Origin: DASROJ01 sp035646975 | GTDB lineage: Bacteria; Acidobacteriota; Polarisedimenticolia; JACPZX01; DASXTC01 | NCBI GenBank assembly: GCA_035646975.1 | Contig: DASROJ010000205.1 | Coordinates: 1-9,116, forward strand | DNA: 9,116 nt | Direction: 5' to 3' | Part shown: positions 6,965 to 9,116 of the stretch, piece by piece | Position numbering within the stretch: position 1 is the first letter of the stretch | Layout: each line of letters begins with the position of its first letter | Notes under the pieces: model-generated | Seen by the model: only the letters and a program-made list of their open reading frames with translations | Told to the model about the DNA's origin: nothing | Databases searched by the model: none | Made by a program: the position numbers and the translations under genes

Positions 6965-6973
6965 TGCTATAGT
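6965..6973. promoter_or_regulatory. Divergent -10 region between ychF and the exported-protein gene
   Basis: TGCTATAGT is an extended -10 (TGn plus TATAGT at 6968-6973) on the plus strand. The core CTATAG (6967-6972) is palindromic, so the minus strand reads TATAGC (6971-6966). Expected starts near 6980 and 6959 would give leaders of about 20 nt to the TTG at 7002 and the ychF ATG at 6940. I see no convincing -35 on either side. Confidence 0.5.
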
Positions 6974-6987
6974 GGATCGGCTCGCGT

Positions 6988-6994
6988 GAGGAGG
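6988..6994 (+). promoter_or_regulatory. Shine-Dalgarno fixing the TTG start at 7002
   Basis: GAGGAGG ends 7 nt before the TTG at 7002. It is one of the strongest Shine-Dalgarno sequences in the window, and the protein that follows begins directly with a signal peptide, so the TTG start is well supported. Confidence 0.75.
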
Positions 6995-7001
6995 CTCCGG
7001 A

Positions 7002-7778
7002 TTGAAGCCGAACATCAGGATCACCCTGCTGGCCGTCGCATTGCTGGCGATGGCCGGTGTGGCGTTACCTCAGGATCCCAACGCGCCGGCCCCTCGCCGC
7101 CCCCTGGGATTCAAGGTCTTCAACAACATGGATCGGCCGGTCACCGGCACCTGGGATCTCGAGATCCCGCTGAGTCCCGCCCGCCGGCTGGAGATCTCGG
7201 AGGCCGTGTCGGGCAACCCCGAGGTTCTCGTGGGACGCGACGCGTCGTCGGGTGAGGAGATCCTCCGTCTGACGAAAAAGAAGGAGGGGATTGGTTTCGA
7301 TGGGCAGCTTTCGAGGCTCCTGTCGCCATGCGGATACGACACGCTTTCGATCAGCGAGTTTCTTCCTCTCGGCGACTCCGCGGTGCTCAGATTCGAGATG
7401 ACGCCGCCGAGCGGCCCGTGCGCGCCCATCGACAGCGGACAGGCCGGCAAGTTCTTCGTCTTCTCGCGGAAGGGCGGCCCGGTGAAGCTGCGCGCCTTCA
7501 CCGACATCTCCGCATCGAACACCCGTGAGGCCTACAGCATCGGCGGGGATCGTCCCAACACCGAGGTCACGACCGACCTGACGCCGGGCGGCGTATCAGT
7601 GGACGATGGTGCCGAGCTGAAGTTCATTCAGCGAGTCAAGGCCCCGCTGGACGGCAGCTTCTGGCTCGAGGTGGAAGCGGTCCTGTCTCCCGCGGCGGGA
7701 GTGCGGGCCCCGCGGGGGTTCATCCTGCCCGAATCGGTTCGCTTCGTCGGCTCGCTGACTCTCCGCCGCGCCAGGTGA
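7002..7778 (+). CDS. Exported protein of unknown function
   Basis: I do not recognise the family. The 258-residue product starts at a TTG behind a strong Shine-Dalgarno. It has a clear signal peptide (basic KPNIR, then a hydrophobic core to about residue 21, cleavage probably near GVA/LPQ), a short Pro/Ala-rich spacer and a mature domain whose alternation of hydrophobic and polar residues suggests mostly beta structure. The only two cysteines, Cys110 (SPCGYD) and Cys140 (GPCAPI), are 30 residues apart and could form a disulfide in the periplasm. There is no transmembrane helix after the signal peptide and no obvious catalytic motif. It diverges from ychF and converges on the exported paralogue pair, with 12 bp between stop codons. 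A periplasmic or secreted location is well supported; the role is unknown. Confidence 0.8.
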   Translation: MKPNIRITLLAVALLAMAGVALPQDPNAPAPRRPLGFKVFNNMDRPVTGTWDLEIPLSPARRLEISEAVSGNPEVLVGRDASSGEEILRLTKKKEGIGFDGQLSRLLSPCGYDTLSISEFLPLGDSAVLRFEMTPPSGPCAPIDSGQAGKFFVFSRKGGPVKLRAFTDISASNTREAYSIGGDRPNTEVTTDLTPGGVSVDDGAELKFIQRVKAPLDGSFWLEVEAVLSPAAGVRAPRGFILPESVRFVGSLTLRRAR

Positions 7779-7790
7779 ACGGGGAGCCTC

Positions 7791-8234
7791 CTAGAGCCGC
7801 GTCTCCACCGTGACCTGCACCTCCGTGGCGTCCGACACGCTCTCGTTGACATCACGGAAGATCACCTTGATCTCCTTCGATGCACCCGCGTCCAGCTTGC
7901 CGGCGTGACTGCCCGAGGCCGCGCCAACCAGGTTGCCGTTCTTGTCGAACAGCGCGACCGCGAGCGCGAAGTCGGTGGCGGCGGTGCCCTCGTTCTTCAC
8001 GTTGAAGAACATCGCGGGTCCCGCGCCGACCTTGAGCGGGTTCATCGACACGTTCGTCGCCAGGCTCATTCGGTAATTGACGACGTGTATCCCTTCCTGG
8101 GTGAGGGCGACGTCGGCCCATTCGTTCTTGAGAAACGGCACCTTCACCGACTTGAGGCCGGCGAAACAGGGGGAAGCCATCGCCAGCACGGCGAGAGACA
8201 CGGGCAGCGCTGAACGGAAAAGGTTGGGACGCAT
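7791..8234 (-). CDS. Exported single-domain protein, paralogue 1
   Basis: From the ATG at 8234 the product has 147 residues: a signal peptide ending at CFA25/G26, then one domain of about 120 residues. Its core reads NPLK (65-68), AGP, FFNVKNEGT (76-84), LAVALFDKNG (91-100) and GKLDAG (112-117). This series of short strands with a VxNEGT step and an ALFDxxGxLV step resembles immunoglobulin-like domains of the FxLYD type; that is a fold guess, not a firm match. It aligns without gaps, over the same 147 residues, with the upstream neighbour (about 42% identity over the mature part by hand count). The ATG at 8234 is preferred over one 11 codons earlier because GGAGGA lies 6 nt before it and the resulting length matches the paralogue. 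Function unknown. Confidence 0.82.
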   Translation of the reverse strand: MRPNLFRSALPVSLAVLAMASPCFAGLKSVKVPFLKNEWADVALTQEGIHVVNYRMSLATNVSMNPLKVGAGPAMFFNVKNEGTAATDFALAVALFDKNGNLVGAASGSHAGKLDAGASKEIKVIFRDVNESVSDATEVQVTVETRL

Positions 8235-8240
8235 CGTGGT

Positions 8241-8246
8241 TCCTCC
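8241..8246 (-). promoter_or_regulatory. Shine-Dalgarno fixing the start at 8234
   Basis: On the minus strand GGAGGA precedes ATG by 6 nt (ACCACG). The ATG 11 codons further upstream has no comparable site, so the start at 8234 is preferred. Confidence 0.7.
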
Positions 8247-8273
8247 GATGGATGACGGCGAATTCACGACGCC

Positions 8274-8303
8274 ATCTTAGCCATCGGTGGATCGAAGTTG
8301 CAA
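8274..8303 (-). promoter_or_regulatory. Possible sigma-70-type promoter for paralogue 1
   Basis: On the minus strand TTGCAA (8303-8298) and TAAGAT (8279-8274) are separated by 18 nt; each matches 4 of 6 consensus positions. A start near 8267 would leave a leader of about 33 nt with the Shine-Dalgarno inside it. The site lies in the 84-bp gap between the tandem paralogues, so paralogue 1 may have its own promoter besides read-through. Confidence 0.35.
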
Positions 8304-8318
8304 CGCCGCCCGGGCCTG

Positions 8319-8762
8319 CTACTGGCGGGTTTCCATCGTCATGTAGATCGTTGCCGCGCGGGCCGCCTCGCGGTTGACGCCGTGGAAGACCACCTTGACC
8401 TCCTCGGACTTGCCCGGGTCGAGCTTGCCGCCGCGGCCGGCGCCACCTGCGGCCACGAGGCGCCCGCTGGTGTCGAACAGGGCCACGGCGATGCCGAACT
8501 CCTTCTCGGTGGTTCCTTCATTTTTCACGCTGAAGATGACGGTGGGCCCGGCGTTCATCTTCAGCGGGTTGGACCCGCCGCGCACGACCCTGTCGAACCG
8601 GTAGCTGTCCGCGCGGATGCCGTCCTTGGCGAGGTCGATGACCGCCGGACGATCCTTCACGAACGTGCCTCGCAGCGAGTCCGAGGAAGCCAGCGTGGTC
8701 GAATCGGGGTTGAGCGCCATCAGGCATCCGAGAGTGAGCAGAAAGACTCCATTCTTCAGCAT
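8319..8762 (-). CDS. Exported single-domain protein, paralogue 2
   Basis: This is the tandem paralogue of the downstream gene and is also exactly 147 residues from the ATG at 8762. A hydrophobic N-terminus (about 6-17) forms a signal peptide, probably cut after TLA25; a lipid-anchored alternative at Cys13 (TLGC) is weaker because position -3 is Thr. The mature domain keeps the shared landmarks at the same residue numbers: GI (48-49), YR (54-55), NPLK (65-68), AGP (71-73), VKNEGT (79-84), AVALFD (92-97), GKLD (112-115) and a terminal METRQ where the partner has VETRL. No enzymatic residues stand out, and a small beta-sandwich binding or structural role in the periplasm is a guess. The ATG at 8774 is rejected because the Shine-Dalgarno lies downstream of it. 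Confidence 0.82.
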   Translation of the reverse strand: MLKNGVFLLTLGCLMALNPDSTTLASSDSLRGTFVKDRPAVIDLAKDGIRADSYRFDRVVRGGSNPLKMNAGPTVIFSVKNEGTTEKEFGIAVALFDTSGRLVAAGGAGRGGKLDPGKSEEVKVVFHGVNREAARAATIYMTMETRQ

Positions 8763-8766
8763 GAAT

Positions 8767-8772
8767 TCCTCC
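8767..8772 (-). promoter_or_regulatory. Shine-Dalgarno fixing the start at 8762
   Basis: On the minus strand GGAGGA is followed by ATTC and then ATG. Because it lies 3' of the alternative ATG at 8774, it supports 8762 as the true start and gives both paralogues the same length. Confidence 0.7.
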
Positions 8773-8776
8773 ATTC

Positions 8777-8797
8777 ATCGAACCGGAATCGAACCGG
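8777..8797. repeat. Tandem 10-bp direct repeat upstream of paralogue 2
   Basis: ATCGAACCGG occurs at 8777-8786 and again at 8788-8797, one helical turn (11 bp) apart, directly upstream of the Shine-Dalgarno of the minus-strand gene. It overlaps the CGAACC motif found elsewhere in this intergenic region, so it may be a regulator-binding repeat in the 5' leader. Confidence 0.6.
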
Positions 8798-8936
8798 CTT
8801 TGCGGACCCGGAGCGAAACCTGTTCCATATTCTGTGTCGACCTTGAAACGTATCTCTCCCGGCTCGCGGAGCAAGTTCCGGTTGTCGAGGTGTCGGGATT
8901 GGCAGGGGATTCCCCCCTCCCGATCGTATCGTTCGT

Positions 8937-8949
8937 GGTTCGTCGAACC
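8937..8949. promoter_or_regulatory. Perfect 13-bp palindrome, candidate operator
   Basis: GGTTCG (8937-8942), a single T, then CGAACC (8944-8949) form a perfect inverted repeat typical in shape of a dimeric regulator site. The same half-site recurs at 8779, 8790 and 8989 in this region. The hexamer is not rare in the genes of this window, so the evidence is the clustering and symmetry rather than the word itself. Confidence 0.4.
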
Positions 8950-8980
8950 GGCGGGGGCGGCCGGAATGTCGCGCCGGTTC
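8945..8980. repeat. 9-bp inverted repeat (possible hairpin)
   Basis: GAACCGGCG (8945-8953) and CGCCGGTTC (8972-8980) are exact complements around an 18-nt GC-rich loop. The left arm overlaps the right half of the palindrome at 8937-8949, so the two structures would exclude each other. Confidence 0.5.
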
Positions 8981-9024
8981 CTTGCTTTGGTTCGGCCAAT
9001 TTGCGATGATCCGCGCTCTCAATT

Positions 9025-9028
9025 GGAG
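9025..9028 (+). promoter_or_regulatory. Shine-Dalgarno for the partial gene at 9034
   Basis: GGAG ends 5 nt before the TTG at 9034. The surrounding TTGGAGAATTCTTG closely resembles the start region of the divergent gene (ATGGAGGAATTCATG on the minus strand). Confidence 0.5.
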
Positions 9029-9033
9029 AATTC

Positions 9034-9116
9034 TTGCGGCCAGTCGCGCTTGCCGTTCTCGCCTGTTCGGGATTTCTTTGCATCTCCGAACCCGCCGCGC
9101 CGGCGGCGGGCGGCGC
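9034..9116 (+). CDS. Start of a probable exported protein (3' truncated)
   Basis: A TTG at 9034 follows GGAG with 5-nt spacing and opens a frame that runs off the window. The 27 visible residues begin MRPVALAVLACSGFL, a compact signal-peptide shape (one Arg, then a hydrophobic core), followed by an Ala/Pro-rich stretch (EPAAPAAGG) such as often follows cleavage. Cys11 in VLAC could be a poor lipobox. An in-frame stop at 9007-9009 excludes a longer version from further upstream, and the ATG at 9006 is in another frame giving an Arg-rich, less protein-like sequence. It diverges from the paralogue pair across the repeat-rich region. The product's function cannot be judged from this fragment. Confidence 0.5.
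   Translation, partial: MRPVALAVLACSGFLCISEPAAPAAGG

Larger units (their letters stand above)
8763..9033. promoter_or_regulatory. Repeat-rich intergenic control region between divergent exported-protein genes
   Basis: These 271 bp between the starts at 8762 (minus) and 9034 (plus) show no convincing gene. They carry five copies of GGTTCG/CGAACC (8779, 8790, 8937, 8944, 8989), including the perfect palindrome GGTTCG-T-CGAACC, plus a 9-bp inverted repeat at 8945-8980. A weak plus-strand promoter is possible: TTGCTT (8982-8987), 17 nt, GATGAT (9005-9010). No clear minus-strand promoter was found. The open frames crossing the region on both strands look like GC-rich shadows. Confidence 0.5.

Noticed and set aside
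6134..7255. Plus-strand open frame (373 codons) opposite ychF
   Set aside because: It is antisense to conserved YchF motifs and runs across the divergent promoter gap; a composition artefact.
7687..7701. Hairpin CTCCCGC-G-GCGGGAG near the end of the exported-protein gene as a terminator
   Set aside because: The stem is perfect but has a 1-nt loop, no T-tract and lies about 80 bp inside the coding sequence; GC-rich coding explains it.
8782..8798. tRNA T-arm-like sequence on the minus strand (GCCGG-TTCGATT-CCGGT)
   Set aside because: No D-arm, anticodon arm, matching acceptor stem or CCA is found around it; it is explained by the ATCGAACCGG tandem repeat. An integration-site remnant is possible but unsupported.
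8905..8915. Palindrome GGGGATTCCCC in the intergenic region
   Set aside because: Short homopolymer-based symmetry in GC-rich DNA with no second copy; not enough to call a regulatory site.
1..9116. CRISPR arrays, insertion sequences, integrases, prophage or toxin-antitoxin genes
   Set aside because: I looked for regularly spaced repeats, transposase motifs and terminal inverted repeats and saw none; the window looks like stable chromosomal sequence.

Overview
This is a GC-rich bacterial window (roughly two-thirds G+C by eye) with dense coding, several 4-bp stop/start overlaps, frequent TTG/GTG starts and many exported or TPR proteins. The style (TPR lipoproteins, a protein resembling the MXAN_5187 family, selA, secreted beta-sandwich proteins) suggests a soil-type Acidobacteriota-like or myxobacteria-like lineage. 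That placement is an inference; nothing here fixes the phylum.

Left part (1-4380). The window opens inside the 3' end of a plus-strand TPR protein gene. It converges on a minus-strand cluster that reads, in order of transcription: a conserved two-part hypothetical protein resembling the MXAN_5187 family (from 4307), a TPR lipoprotein (3636-2980), an exported zinc-phospholipase-C/S1-P1-nuclease-like protein (2961-2143) and purH (2146-593). The 1/2 and 3/4 junctions are 4-bp overlaps and the 2/3 gap is 18 bp, so these four genes look like one operon that ends in the last two steps of de novo IMP synthesis.

Middle (4368-6940). A perfectly symmetric 13-bp sequence containing TATAAT lies between that operon and selA and probably drives both. 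selA (L-seryl-tRNA(Sec) selenium transferase, TTG start at 4439) shows that the organism makes selenocysteine, but selB and selC are not in the window. selA and the convergent minus-strand ychF (YchF/OLA1 P-loop ATPase) overlap by 12 bp.

Right part (6941-9116). ychF diverges from an exported protein of unknown function (TTG start at 7002), again around a palindromic -10-like element. Facing it are two tandem minus-strand paralogues, both exported 147-residue single-domain proteins that align without gaps. A 271-bp non-coding region rich in GGTTCG/CGAACC sites then separates them from the start of another probable exported protein (TTG at 9034) that runs off the window.

The window mixes housekeeping genes (purH, selA, ychF) with poorly characterised envelope and secreted proteins. 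I see no mobile element, CRISPR array, rRNA or tRNA. The best leads are the phospholipase-C-like protein with altered metal ligands inside a purH operon, the duplicated secreted protein pair with its repeat-rich control region, and the two symmetric divergent promoters.
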